Origin: Trichaptum fuscoviolaceum
Taxonomy: Eukaryota > Basidiomycota > Agaricomycetes > Hymenochaetales > Trichaptaceae
Reading direction: 5' to 3'
Length of the DNA stretch: 64,000 nt
Assembly: GCA_910574455.1 (NCBI GenBank)
Contig: CAJSYZ010000009.1
Span: forward strand, 3,055,040 to 3,119,039
Both the position numbers and the translations under genes were made by a program. How positions within the stretch are numbered: position 1 is the stretch's first letter; each line of letters opens with the position of its first letter. A model generated the notes under the pieces. It saw nothing but the letters and a program-made list of their open reading frames with translations, was not told the origin of the DNA and did no database searches. Positions 10,380-21,541 of the stretch are shown piece after piece.

Positions 10380-10470
10380 CGAAGTAGCGACCCTTCAGAC
10401 AGGTGCCAGCCAAATCAGGACGCGTCAGGACGCGTCAGTCGCCGTAAGCAAAAGGAAGTTTCCCTGATGC
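10380..10470 (+). repeat. short dispersed repeat, copy B (terminal part)
   Basis: Ends in CGCCGTAAGCAAAAGGAAG then TTTCCCTGATG, the same terminus as the 20.1-kb and 47.9-kb copies. It is preceded by a doubled CAGGACGCGT unit. Only the terminal part is conserved. Confidence 0.55.
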
Positions 10471-11176
10471 AGAGCAACTCTCTGGCCAAAGCACGCAATA
10501 ACATAGGGGTGAAGAGACAGCCATCTAATGACACCACCTCCTGGTCCGCGCGTCCAAATTGACCAAGGCATGTGCACCCCGCCATTGTTGATAACTGGAA
10601 CGTGTGTTGTGTCCAGGCCAGCCAGGTTATGCGTCGAGAATGCGTGTGCGTTCACAAGTTCGATCAAAGCATTGCGGTATATAAGATGACGGTGGAAGGT
10701 TGAGAAGGGACGTGGAGAAATACACAGCCGACGGCGGCCGCGCCGCGCGACTACTATGTAGTAACCAGTCTGATAGTGTTGGTACGCGCGACTTCCCCGC
10801 GAACGATCGAGTTCGACTCGATCTCTTGCATTGGTGAATTAATTGCATAATATTGCAATAAAACCATCGTGGCGGGGCTCAGCTCGTGTCGTATCTAAAT
10901 CTAAAAATCTTAATATGTACCATTCCTTTTTGTACTTGTTTACAAAAAAATGCGGAACCAGTCCGAAATGACAAAGAAATATTGAGATCAAGGAGGGAAT
11001 GTATAATAAACAAGTAGTAAAGCAGATCATCCAGAAAACAAGGCAACTGTCTGTGGTATCAGTTGGATCAGCAGTGATTCTAAGGATGGTGATAGCAAAG
11101 AGCGAGATGGATGATGGACGAGCACGAGAATATGTAGGAATAAGTTGATGAGTGGTAGGAGAAGTAGCTTTTTGAA

Positions 11177-12216
11177 TCACAGTGCAGCCTTGATCGCAGT
11201 AGCCAAGTCTGCAGGCCCCGGTTTTTGAGCAACGGCATCGACTTTCAAGGATAGTACGTCGGTGAGATAGGTAGCAGTGGTTGGTCCGATGGCAGCTATC
11301 CTCGCCGCTGGGGGCCCTTTCTTCTTGACTGTCTGCTGCGTCCCAATGACTGGCAACACAAAATGCTCTCGAAGACTAGGAAGTGTGTAATCCGCCCCAG
11401 AAGGAGCGAAAAAGACTATCCACCAGGATTTCGCTGTTGGAGTCAGAAAGACCCTGTATGCGATCTGTGAATGCATAGACACACCTTTAGCGTTGGATGA
11501 AACTGCAGATTTCAGCGCAGGACCGAAGCTGGGTGATCCCCTCGTCTCATAGACCTGCACAGCGTCCACCTCGATCCCACCGTCTGCCAGAATCTTTCCC
11601 AGAGTCTCGCGATTCTTGTCGCCGGTAAGATGTAAGAGCTTTGCCCCGCGCTTCTTTCGAGCACTGTGGCCAGTTGCGCCGCTGGCCTCACTTATGACGC
11701 TGGCATTGTCGGTCTCGGCGAAGTGAGACAGAATGAACTGCGCGAGCGCCTCTGACGTTCCCGCCTCCGCGCCGCCTAGCACTTTCGTCGGGATAAGATG
11801 GGCGGGGATGGACGAGTTGAGTGATCGCACGGCCGTTGCTGTCGACTCGCCGACAACGAAGAACGGCGTGGTCTTCCAATCTACTATCGTGGAGATGCAT
11901 TAGGCGTCCCATCTTGCAAGTACCTGCGAGCGCTCTCACCTTTCTCATGGTCCCCGTCGCTGTTTTTCACGACGTTCTCCGCCGCCTTCGCCCACGCCTC
12001 CACCGCGCGCGCACTGGTCACGACGACGCCCTTGTAGCCGTGGAACCCAGCGCCCGTCTCGATGATCCACTGCACCTCATGCAGGTCTGTGAATGCGGTT
12101 TCATACACAGGCACGCTGGTCGCCCGGATGTTCTGGCTGGCGAATTGGGCCTCATAAGGATCCTTCCCACCCGCGTCGGGTGCCGGTGCTCTCAAAAGCA
12201 GGACTTGCGTCGCCAT
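11177..12216 (-). CDS. HEM4: uroporphyrinogen-III synthase
   Basis: Cyclises hydroxymethylbilane to uroporphyrinogen III, the fourth step of haem synthesis, in the cytosol. Exons are 11940-12216 and 11177-11880, joined across a 59-nt intron (GTGAGA..TAG). The phase of this donor, rather than the nearby GTACTT, restores the expected frame. The product is 326 aa, a normal fungal length. Visible family features are an N-terminal beta strand leading to an RAP segment, an FTDLHE region near residue 45, VVVTSARAVEAW near residue 64, TPFFVVGESTATAV near residue 97, and a C-terminal IAAIGPTTATYL segment typical of HemD proteins. It lies downstream of ERG24 on the same strand. Confidence 0.9.
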
Positions 12217-13037
12217 GGCGGGGCCCGTGTCCGATGTCTGGATGCGTTTTCAGTCTCGTCGTCAACGATGATGAGAAGACGAAGAACACCTAAAGCCGAG
12301 AAGAAGCATTCCGTGCGCGCTGTTCACCATCGTTGTTATAATTACCCCCCTCAAATTTCTTTGATCCCCTGCGGTCCGAGAAATTGGCTGACCGTGTGTG
12401 GTAGTGAAGAATGTTAAAGCGGAAGCAATTCCATTCCATTCCTCTGAATTGTTCCTCACACCTTAATTCGACTCAATTACGCGAAAGATATACAGGAGTT
12501 GGTACTTACTATGTAAGTCACGGTACTGTACTACTACTGGTTGGCGACTGCGGAAACGCATTCAATTTGGAAGACGCATCAACTTGAATTGACCAACTTT
12601 AATCACGTTAATGCGTGTCCCGGCGCACGACCGACATAGCTCAAAATTAAAAAGACTTAGGTGCAAGTTGATATGTTATAATCAATTTGTTTCAATGGGA
12701 TTACTATTGCTTTATTACCTCCATCGAGCAACTTCAAGTGTCCTTGCACAATGCAAACCCTGCCCGACATATTTGCCATGAAAAGATCTCCTTCAAGTTC
12801 AAGTACCTGATTGGTCGATACCAGCATTCCGTGACTAGTATAGTAGTCCGACTTTATGACACACAGCCACAGGGCCTTTTCTCCAGTCGTCTCTGGGAAA
12901 GAATTGAAGAATGCATTAAGGAAGTAGATAACACAGTATGCAGGTGCGGGGTAACCAACAAAAGCATAGCACAGGACAATCTGATCGGTGGATCTTCTCG
13001 ATCGGCTAACACATGCGAAACAAACGACTCTGAAGCA
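12217..13037. other. ERG24-HEM4 spacer with the HEM4 promoter
   Basis: 820 bp between the ERG24 stop and the HEM4 start. A plus-strand open frame (12687-13151) runs antisense into the last ERG24 exon and shows no family features. Several AACTTGAA/TTCAAGTT words occur between 12570 and 12810. No clear TATA box was picked out. Confidence 0.5.
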
Positions 13038-14635
13038 TCAATACACGTACGGGATAATCCGCCACGGAACCATCTCTTTATACTTATCCCAATCTTTTCC
13101 GTACCTGCGTGTTCATATGCCTTTAGTCAAAGCGGCGTTCAATACAGATAACAATGTACTTACTTCTTCTCGCAGTTCTCGTCATCGCGCATCTGGCGAT
13201 GAATAAGCAGCACGGCGAAGTACGTGACATAGAAATAGGTGATAGGCGTTTCGAAGCCAGTTGGCAACGACCACGCAAACGCCATGAGGAGGTCGCCGCT
13301 AAGAACACACATCAGAAAACTCACATAATTAGTGTTAAAATACGTACAGATAATTAGGATGCCGTGAACGACCCCACCATCCTGTAATCAGAAGCTTCGA
13401 CCCAGATTCTGTCGTGAAGTACTTGAGGTCTGTCGTACTTCATGAGAATTATATTCGCATAGTTATCCATGAAAGTCCTCACTCTTTGGGTTCCGACCGT
13501 TCCGGAAATCATTCTTCTCTCCGTTCGCAGCACGGAAAATGTAGTAACCCAAGCCATTGACTGCAAGGATTGCCGCAGCAAGAGCGTAGCCGAGTTCGAT
13601 TTGTCTGAAGACCAGATAACGAGCTTGCAACGAGTAAACGAAGGGAACCCAGGTGAGATCGCCAATCGCAAGCATAAAGCCAAAGCCATCGGTAGTGATG
13701 TCCATTGTTGTGAAAATCGCAGGCTATACAAGACATTAAACAGAATAACGACCAGAAGGACACTGGACTCACTTCATTATACATCGCATCTGCAACATAG
13801 AATCCTTGGAAGAACAGCACCAGCCACATCGAGTCTGTAACGTTCGCAAAGCCTCCACGGCGCACGGCCTGTTCACATACCATGCTAATGTCAACAAGCA
13901 CCCAGAGTATAAGGCCAGGTCGTAGCTCATTGAACGATTTGATGTCAAACGAGCCAATGGATGGATTTAACTGGCGACCAATGTAGAACTGAAAGACGAT
14001 CAGACAATGAAACAGAGAAATCAAAGAAGACGCACGTCATAGATGAAGTTGCCCGAGTTTCCTCCAAGTGCAAGTAGCTTCTCCCCACTGTAAGACGAGA
14101 TATAGCAATAGAGCGCCTGTGTAACCGCCATCACGACGCTTGCTGTAACAAACCCAACCCAATGCTCGTACAAGAACGTGAAGCTCTCGGGTCCATTGCG
14201 GTAGATATTTCCGATAGCCAGACCTAACGCGAGAAGGAAAGTCGAGAATGCGTTGATTTTGTACTTTTTCTTCTCGCCCGTGCGCATAGTGACCCCATCA
14301 ATCCAGTCTCCCGGCAGTATTGCCCACGCAGCGACGCAGAACGTGTACCATCCCAAGTAGATCAACGCTGCTTGGGTGTCCCAAAGGCTTAACCACCAAT
14401 TGGGGTCAGATGTTGCAGCGGTAAAGCGAGAGACTATATCGTCTAGTGGTGGTGGGCAGCCAGTGCCCTCGTTACATCCGAAATAAAGTGCATAGGTGAG
14501 GAAAGGAACACCAAAGGTAACAGCGAAAGCGCCAGGAGGACCGAGGAATTCATAAGTTGTTGTGCGCGGGTTCAGCTTAAGCACATCCTCTTTCTTTGCC
14601 ACAGCCATGTCGTTGTCGTCCTCAACGTCGACCAC
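13038..14635 (-). CDS. ERG24: delta(14)-sterol reductase
   Basis: An integral ER membrane enzyme that reduces the C14-C15 double bond in ergosterol synthesis, with NADPH; member of the ERG4/ERG24/lamin-B-receptor family. Six exons: 14036-14635, 13773-13988, 13483-13723, 13348-13429, 13164-13298, 13038-13104. All five introns are 47-59 nt and every phase agrees, giving 446 aa. Evidence includes an N-terminal [15 protein letters not shown] segment, multiple hydrophobic helices, a GDLTWVPF segment, the family signature [18 protein letters not shown] near residue 365, and a C-terminal YGKDWDKY followed by IIPYVY. Its 5' end faces CTP1 across a short shared promoter. Confidence 0.95.
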
Positions 14636-14961
14636 GTCGAGCTCGTCGGATGTGATGGTGGTGAGAAAAAGAAATGTGCTGCGCGCTTGAAACGCGCGAC
14701 TTTCAAAAATCCAAACACGTCACTGGCACTTTGAGAGTGACAGATGCACTGCCACTAAATCTGTGACATACGCGGTGTGACACTTCTAGTTGGCCTCATC
14801 CGAAGCCGAAGGCAGAAGGCCGAAAAGTCTTTGCCTTCAACCTTCATTTGCTCGCACAGAATCCAAATATTTTCATCTGGTATTCATCGAAGTCTTTGAT
14901 TTAAACCGAGAATTCAGACACCAGAAGCAACTGGGCAAGATATTAGGGAAAGCTAGTTGGA
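14636..14961. promoter_or_regulatory. divergent ERG24 / CTP1 promoter region
   Basis: 326 bp separates the two start codons. It contains a GCGCGCTTG..CGCGCGAC near-palindrome (about 14680-14700) and two CACTGGCA/TGCCACT words. Specific factor sites are not claimed. Confidence 0.55.
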
Positions 14962-16267
14962 ATGACGTCCCCGAAACGCGAGAAAGCGGTACATTCATTA
15001 TTTGCAGGAGCGACGGCGGGGGCCATAGAAGCGTAAGCCTCTCAGCAAATTCTGCAAGTTAGAAAAGAGCTATATCATTTCTCTAGCTTCGTGACTTACC
15101 CAACGGAGTTCGTCAAAACACGTTCGCAATTCGGCGGCAAGGCAGGCTGTTTGCCTCAGGGGAGATAACCTCGACTAACTGGGATTAATACATCCTCCAG
15201 AAAGAAGGGCTTATTGCAATCGTTCGAAACACTGTACGGACACAGGGTATAACTGGGCTTTATTCAGGATGTTCTGCGCTAGTTGTGGGGAATGCGATGA
15301 AGGCTGGCGTACGGTTCGTAAGTTATGATCACTTTAAGCATATGCTTATGGACTCGGAGGTACGTTCTTTCATATCTTATGTGCATTGTATCCTCATAAT
15401 ATATGCAGGGAAAAATGACCGCGCCACGCAGTCTACTAGGTACAATACCGAGTAATGTGTCACTTAGCAAGTTCTGACAACCAAATAGCGGGACTAGGTG
15501 CTGGAATGACAGAGGCGATCTTTGCCGTTACGCCTTCTGAAACGATCAAGTACGCTTTCATTGAAGTTGGATCTATATCATGACCAATGAACCGATAGAA
15601 CGAAGCTAATTGACGATGCAAAACGCCCTAATCCTCAATACCGTGGATTAGTACACGGTACGGGCATGATCATTAAGCAAGAAGGCATATTCGGTATCTA
15701 CCGTGGACTTTTCCCTGTCGTGAGTGTTGTGTCTACATATCTATTTACTGTAAAGCTTGATGCAAGTATCATCAGATGATGAGACAAGGCGCCAACTCAG
15801 CCGTACGATTCACGACCTATGCGACGTTGAAGCAATTTGTACAAGGGAACGCACGACCGGGACAGCCTATACCCAGTTCGATCACATTCGGCATCGGCGC
15901 AATTGCGGGTTTGGTCACCGTATACACGACAATGCCCTTAGAGTGAGTCGATTTAAGTCAAATATAGCTCTGATCATTGAATATGCCTTGGACGCAGTGT
16001 GATCAAAACACGCATGCAATCATTAGAAGCACGTCAACAGTACCGAAACTCCTTCCACTGCGCATACCGGATATTCACAGAGGAAGGTATCCTCCGGTTC
16101 TGGACGGGCACAACACCCAGACTGCTACGGTTGACGGTAAGTCGCGCGAAAAAAAAAAAGCGTGGTGATATCTGAGCAATTCATTGCAGATGAGTGGAGG
16201 CATCGTTTTCACGATTTACGAAAACATCATCCGCATCATTGGCGGGCGAGAGAACACGAAGCGATAA
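14962..16267 (+). CDS. CTP1: mitochondrial tricarboxylate (citrate) carrier
   Basis: Inner-membrane exchanger of citrate for malate or other carboxylates, of the SLC25 family. Nine exons: 14962-15032, 15087-15141, 15201-15359, 15409-15439, 15489-15549, 15599-15719, 15776-15942, 15998-16136, 16190-16267. Together they make 293 aa, the usual carrier length. Three carrier repeats are visible: PTEFVKTRSQF near residue 28, PSETIKTKLIDD near residue 124, and MPLDVIKTRMQS near residue 221. The set matches the citrate carrier subgroup better than generic carriers. The second intron (15142-15200) appears to use a GC donor. All other introns are GT..AG of 46-61 nt. Confidence 0.92.
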
Positions 16268-16546
16268 CAGTCGCCTTCTGTCTACTATAATCGTAATTTA
16301 TTTAGACATGGAAGGCACTGCCTAGGAATAGTCGTGCTGACTGTGATTCGCGAGCTGTGATCGTCTTTTCTCTGGAAATTGTGGCTTTCGGCAAGACGTC
16401 GCCACTGATGACGAAATGGTCTGCCAAATCGAACAAGCTTAGGCTTCGAAACTATACTTGCCCAGTCAGATTCAATCCTCGATGAGCTAGCTTAAAATGA
16501 CCCACAATAATATGTATGTGACTCAACCGATATCGTTTGCCCTGAG
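16268..16546. other. convergent 3' spacer
   Basis: 279 bp between the CTP1 stop and the end of the opposite-strand RING gene. AT-rich; no feature recognised. Confidence 0.5.
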
Positions 16547-16935
16547 CTATAAATCCGGTGTTATGTCCATTGGATGAGCAAATCTGCGACACATAGGGCA
16601 TCTTAGATCATTCCGAAGTGCTTGGGTGATACAACTGTGGTTGCAATACCGTGACCTGATGTTAGCTGCGTAGCTACAAATATATACATAGAAATCACCA
16701 ACCTTCGGCAAAACGAATGTCCACAAAGGAGTTTACTAGGCTGAACAAGTGTATCTGACCAGCAGATAGCACATCTTCCGGGAGGTACATTATTCGCGGT
16801 TCGTTGGCGCCTTTGTGCAAATGGAGGAGTTGTTCGTGGTCCGCGCGGACCATCCGATGCAGCGATTTGAATGACGAGAGCAATTAAAGCGATAGTTATC
16901 CCAGCAATAATGCGGACAGTACCAGGATTTGGCAT
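16547..16935 (-). CDS. small membrane-anchored RING-finger protein
   Basis: Exons 16703-16935 and 16547-16634 give 106 aa. The N terminus has a single hydrophobic segment (about residues 8-27), then a basic linker and a RING finger: CAIC, then CGHSFC, then a partner pair CPMC near the C terminus. The second half of the RING is created only by splicing out a 68-nt intron (GTTGGT..CAG), which supports the model. Such proteins are probably E3 ubiquitin ligases at a membrane; the substrate is unknown. The start was chosen because the preceding region lacks features; an upstream in-frame extension is possible. It lies next to another RING gene on the same strand. Confidence 0.7.
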
Positions 16936-17300
16936 GGCAGAGTGTCTCAAGCCTGAATTCGCAGTACGAACACGATAGTGGCACAGGCGCACACGTTGCC
17001 CATGCGGTTGTGATTCGATGAAAGAGAAATACTCTTTTCGGTATACTAAGAACTCGAAGGGAAGCACCAAACCCGGCGTTCGCAATATGACTTGACAAGA
17101 TGTTGTTATATTGTTCTTTAGGACTGGGTCGAGGGGACTGGAAGATTGGATACGTTGACACCTACGTTTCACTGATTTACCTTGTAACTGAGAATCGCAA
17201 ATTCGCAAACTTGTGCAACTATATTTATACAGACTATTAAACATACAATATGTCATCCTTACGTCTCTACAGCCCTTGACGCGACAAAATTGAGAGGTCC
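16936..17300. other. spacer between the two RING genes
   Basis: 365 bp holding the upstream region of the small RING gene. An in-frame open extension reaches toward 17256 but shows no conserved feature. Confidence 0.4.
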
Positions 17301-18672
17301 TCAGGTTGCCCCGAGAAATATGCGTCGTATATCGCTCCTCTCGACGCCTTGCCGACAGATAGGGCAGCGTGGGTCAGACTCAACGGCCCCGTTTATACAG
17401 CTGAGACCGCTCGTGAGACAGCATATCGAAAGATACAAATTGTTCTGACTTACATAGTACAGAACACATGCCCACATTTCACGGAACTCAGATGTGTTTT
17501 CTCCTCCAAACAGAGAGGGCATTCAACACCCCTCCTATTTGTCTGACTTTCGGAATTGCCATTGTCTTCCGTTGCCTTCTCCTCGGGGTAAACGTGCTCT
17601 AGAGCTGTTGCGGTGGAGGTGTTTGTATGTGTCGGTTCATCAGTACTCAATTCACAAGCGTCAAAGTGCTGGGGAAACAAATATTAAAGACTTTGAAGAC
17701 AAAGACAAATGAGATGTCTCACGTACAGCAGCATAATCATCCGGTGTACCGAAGCACGAGTCACAGTCTGCGCAGAAGTAGAAATCCACAGGGACTTCAA
17801 CGATAGGCGGAGGAGACCATGATCTGGGCGAAACCGTAGAAGCAGTTTGGTGATAGAAAGCGTTATGCTATAAGGTTAACAAGTCAGACATGTCCACTTT
17901 CAGAATATATGCACGTCTACTTACACCTTGAAGAGAAAATTTAGAAGGGTAGGCTATACCACAAGCCCTGCACTCATACGGTCTGGGAGGAGACCCAGCA
18001 GAAGGAAAATCGTTCACGCCAATCCGGTGTGCTGTATCGTTTTTAATATGCTACGAGGTACGGGCAGATGAGACTGGAAAGCCGAGCGTATTTATTGAAT
18101 CTCACATCTTCTAGAGCGTTGTTCGAAGCGAACGCCTTCTCACAGACAAAGCAGTATTCAATACCCTCTCTCCGAGTATTCAGTGGAGCACTCAAGTAAG
18201 TCAGTCTTCTTGAGCTATGGTAGGACGAGGTTGTGACCGCCATACTGGTAGACTAATGTAGTCATATGTAAGTAGATATATATTGAGAATCAAGCACCGA
18301 AACATACAGTTTGAAGTGTATTCAGGGACGAGCTGTGATCGTTCTGCTGGTGCTAAACAAAAGAGTCAGTTCTGGGCGAGCGATTGTTATTGGGTACATT
18401 AAGAAGATCCCATACCTCATCATATTCATTATAAGATGCAAAGTACCGGTCGCATGTGGCACAAACAGTCACGGCATCGAATGCTGGATCGGCAACATCT
18501 GCATCGGATATGATAGATTGTCGACTCGGAAAGGTAGATGGCTAGAACAGGAATACTTATGTAGTAGGCCCGGGTGGCATGTAGATGAGCAAAGTCATGA
18601 GATACATACCAGTCTAACATGAGGTCCAGTTCCTTGTCCACCACTAGCCATCTTTCCTTGAGTGTTGCCCAT
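17301..18672 (-). CDS. C2H2 zinc-finger / RING-finger protein
   Basis: Eight exons: 18610-18672, 18416-18541, 18308-18352, 18106-18252, 17925-18050, 17727-17867, 17454-17668, 17301-17400. All are in phase, giving about 320 aa (313 if the second ATG at 18651 is used). Several Cys-x2-Cys..His fingers occur in order: CATC with DEH, CFVC with EDH, CRAC with QGH, and CADC with AAH. Each is interrupted by an intron just before its His. The C-terminal RING is CPLC..CGHVFC..C..CPIC, completed by splicing. Likely an E3 ubiquitin ligase with nucleic-acid or protein-binding fingers. The repeated intron position within each finger suggests the fingers arose by exon duplication. Confidence 0.85.
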
Positions 18673-19955
18673 GATGACTGTACACGGTTGGAGGTGTTGG
18701 GGGACGCCTGTCTTTGCCGCCGATGTTTATAGAGAAGGCGCAATGGAAATGCATCGGTTTACAGTCAGTGATACCGTGACCCCACGGCACAGCCATGGCC
18801 TACTACATTACTTTAGTACCCCTGACCTCACCTATTTCAAGCAAGAATAGAGCTGTAGCCGCATGCCTGTGCTTTGCCGCGTTCGCTGACAGCAGCCAAC
18901 ACTGGCACAGCAACATGATGATCCCGTAGTCGACATAATTGATTCCGGGCCCTGAGAACCAGATATCACAGCACCAATTCCGATGGTGACTGCCAGCGTA
19001 TTCAAGTTCGATTAAGCAGCGTTTCGCCTGTATACGTCTTATATCTCAGTGGTCCGCCATGACAAAACGTGTTGAACATGAGTCTGGGAGCTCCGTAACT
19101 TGTGTTTTCATTTGGAGCAGATCAATGAATCCAGAAGCTTGCGTGCCAGTGATAGTACTGGGAAAGGGAATGTCCGATCGTTTCAATGTTGAATGGGTGC
19201 CTTCTTCTTTACTACTACTATCAGAAGCGTGGGATATCATCAAGAACTTGAAGCTGTGTATGCCAGTATACCGTCAATTATTGAAGAAACTCCACAGGCT
19301 GTGCTACAGCATACACATCCTGCAGTCGATACTACATAGTAGTTCGTTGTCAAAAGGGAATTTGGGCTGCGCGTGGATGCTAAAACACAATGCAGATCAG
19401 AATATTCTAATGGGAACAGTCACTGGATACACAAACGCTGGCAGTGTCTTGAGCTCGCCGGGTTATAGAGATGAGAAACAATAATTCCTTACAGTAACTG
19501 GTAGATCGGCTCAACTTTAAGTACATGGGGACTGATTCTCCGGCTATCCTACGGAATAGCCAATCCGAAACATAGAGTAACGTCGCTTGTCCTAAGGACG
19601 TGCATTTTCAAAGCTTGAATTATAGGTAAAGAGGGTAGAAACGCAGGCTCAGCCGAAATATGTAATGGTGCAAAAATGAATCGAGGCACACACACTGTAT
19701 TCCAAACTTATGTCCGAACTCATGTCAAGTGCGGGAAGAACATCCTTATTTTGTCAAGCAAAAGGGCTTGCATAGTCAAAGGCTGTGGAGTTGTCCCATT
19801 ATTGAAATTTACCTGACGATGCTCGATATCTGAGCAGTCTTTCGATCGGCATTAGAAACATGTACTGACTTAGTTGAGAGTCAGAGACCGGAACGAGGGA
19901 AACAGTTTTATGAATGCTCTCATGTATAAGATGGTAAGAGGGAGTTCAGAAGACA
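18673..19955. other. gene-poor spacer
   Basis: 1.28 kb without a convincing gene. One plus-strand frame (19059-19484, 141 aa) is open, but it has no recognisable domain and no intron support. Scattered single copies of the spacer words are present. Confidence 0.4.
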
Positions 19956-20091
19956 AGCGATAGTTCAAGACGAGCTTTAGCTCTCCAGAAGGTATTAAAA
20001 GGAAATGATCAGTCTTTTAGCCCAAGGGAAGTCTGAAGAAGTAGGAAGAGTTGAAAGTTGGAAGGACTTCGAAGAAGTACCACGACTCGTG
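19956..20091 (+). repeat. chimeric duplicate of DIM1 upstream DNA and inverted-repeat arm
   Basis: 19956-20063 matches 50308-50415, the sequence just outside the right arm of the large inverted repeat and upstream of DIM1. At a shared GTTGGAA the match switches: 20057-20091 matches 49222-49256 inside the left arm. At 20092 a short dispersed repeat begins. The piece is therefore a rearranged join of three sequences found near 48-50 kb. Confidence 0.75.
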
Positions 20092-20300
20092 CATCAGGGA
20101 AACTTCCTTTTGCTTACGGCGACTGGCGCGTCCTGGCGCGCCCTGAAGCTTTCTTAAATGGGTCGAAGCGCTGCCACGCCTGCCTGAAGGGTTGTCTGGC
20201 TGCCTGATGGCCTTAAAACACGGCGTTTCAGGATAAAATCAGTGCAAAAGGAGGGGAATTGTACATCAGGCGGCAAGCCAGGATTAAGTGAGGTTTAAGC
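20092..20300 (-). repeat. short dispersed repeat, copy C
   Basis: Reads CATCAGGGAAACTTCC at its outer end and runs through GCTTACGGCG and CGCGTCCTGGCGCG; it is the reverse complement of the family seen at 10082-10266. It sits exactly where the match to the inverted-repeat arm stops, after CTCGTG. Confidence 0.65.
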
Positions 20301-21180
20301 ACCGGCATGCCAGTGGGCAGTTCAAGTGCAATGGTAAGTGCAACATAAGTGCATCAGTTTCGAAACGGAAGTTCTCCAAATTGGATGTCATCACTCAACT
20401 TTGATGCTGTGTATCATTGCATTACCAACTTGAATACATATTATATCTGATAAACACATGCCAGCAATATGATATTTCTAATCTTTCATAGTAAAGTAAA
20501 ATGTTTGTTCTGGTGGAAGCGAGAAAACAATTTGCACTTGAAGGAGCACCGCTACTACTACTACTAGAGTAGTACTAGCCTGAGTCATGCCTGTGTCGAT
20601 TTAAGTTGTTGTGGAAATTTTGAAAAGTCAAGCCCTGAATCATAGAGAGAGACTGGAAGATGGTAGATACTTGTAAGTGAATAAACAGTGCTGAGGCAGG
20701 AAGTTATACATACCCTAGCATTTTTTGAACGAACCTCACACCTCTCATAACAACCGACGCTGCCACTAGTAGCGTCAGAATTCTCCGAGTCTATCGTATA
20801 CTGTAGGAAACAAAGGGTCAGCTTTCATTCTGTACTGAGATAGTAAACGGCTTGAATCACCTTTGTCAATCGCGTCCTCTTCGTCCAACTCGCGCCTTCC
20901 TCCGACTCGGACTCCGCAATTAGACATAAATGCTGCTATGAAGCGCAGGATAAAGGTTATAATGTTGAGTAGCATGACAGTTAATGATCGCGCGAGCATA
21001 GGATACTTAGCAAAGAGATATTTTGTCCTCCTTTTATAACTTGAAGCTGTTTGAACCATTCTTCTGGATTATTCGAAAGAGCGCTCACCGCCCACCGCCT
21101 GCGAGTCCGAGTCACACTGCGCAGCGCTCTGATTCTGATGGAAGAGAATAAATCCGCTTTAGTACGAAATCAAGTAAAGT
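20301..21180. other. spacer with a possible small membrane-protein frame
   Basis: No confident gene. A minus-strand frame (20775-21059, 94 aa) has one strongly hydrophobic segment flanked by basic residues and an Arg-Arg-Glu-Leu-Asp-Glu-Glu stretch. It could be a small membrane protein or an exon, but there is no further support. A short TACTACTAC run lies near 20550. Confidence 0.35.
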
Positions 21181-21541
21181 TCATCTTGAAGTCGTCTTCT
21201 TGATTTCATTACTCTGAAGAAGCATTGGGAGACTTTGTTATATCTGATTTCCGAAGTTGATCCGGAAAAAAGAACTCACAAAATTTTAAGAGATCGAGTC
21301 ACAGTCATCTTGAAGCTGTCTTCATTTCTCTGAAGAAGCATTGTGAAGACTTTGTGATATTTGATTTCCGAGGAGACGGAAAAAAGGAACTCACGAAATT
21401 TTAAGAGATCGAGTCACAGTCATTTTGAAGCTATCTTCATTTCTCTGAAGAAACATTTAAAAACTTCGTGATACCTGATTTCCAAGGACTCGGAATCGGT
21501 AACGGAAAGAAGGAACTCACGAAATTTCAAGAGATCGAGAC
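21181..21541 (+). repeat. tandem repeat, three units of about 115-125 bp
   Basis: Units start near 21181, 21306 and 21420. Each runs from TCATCTTGAAG through TCTCTGAAGAA, TGATTTCCGA and GGAACTCACGAAATT to AAGAGATCGAGTCACAG. Units differ by several substitutions and indels, so the array is not recent. No coding frame spans it. Confidence 0.8.

Larger units (their letters stand above)
9828..11176. other. gene-poor spacer containing two copies of a short repeat
   Basis: No confident gene. It contains the short repeat described at 10082-10266 and its partial copy near 10380-10470. An open minus-strand frame at 10425-10667 includes a short NNGG-type stretch resembling short-chain dehydrogenases, too little to call. 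The last 350 bp before HEM4 is AT-rich 3' flank. Confidence 0.5.

Noticed and set aside
10425..10667. Minus-strand frame with an NNGG-like stretch reminiscent of short-chain dehydrogenases
   Set aside because: The match is only a handful of residues, without the Rossmann glycine motif or YxxxK.
12687..13151. 154-aa plus-strand frame
   Set aside because: Overlaps the last ERG24 exon in antisense and shows no family features.
19059..19484. 141-aa plus-strand frame
   Set aside because: No domain, no splice support, mixed composition; could be real but not supportable.
21181..21541. CRISPR-like array
   Set aside because: Units are long, direct, diverged tandem copies without unique spacers, in a eukaryote.
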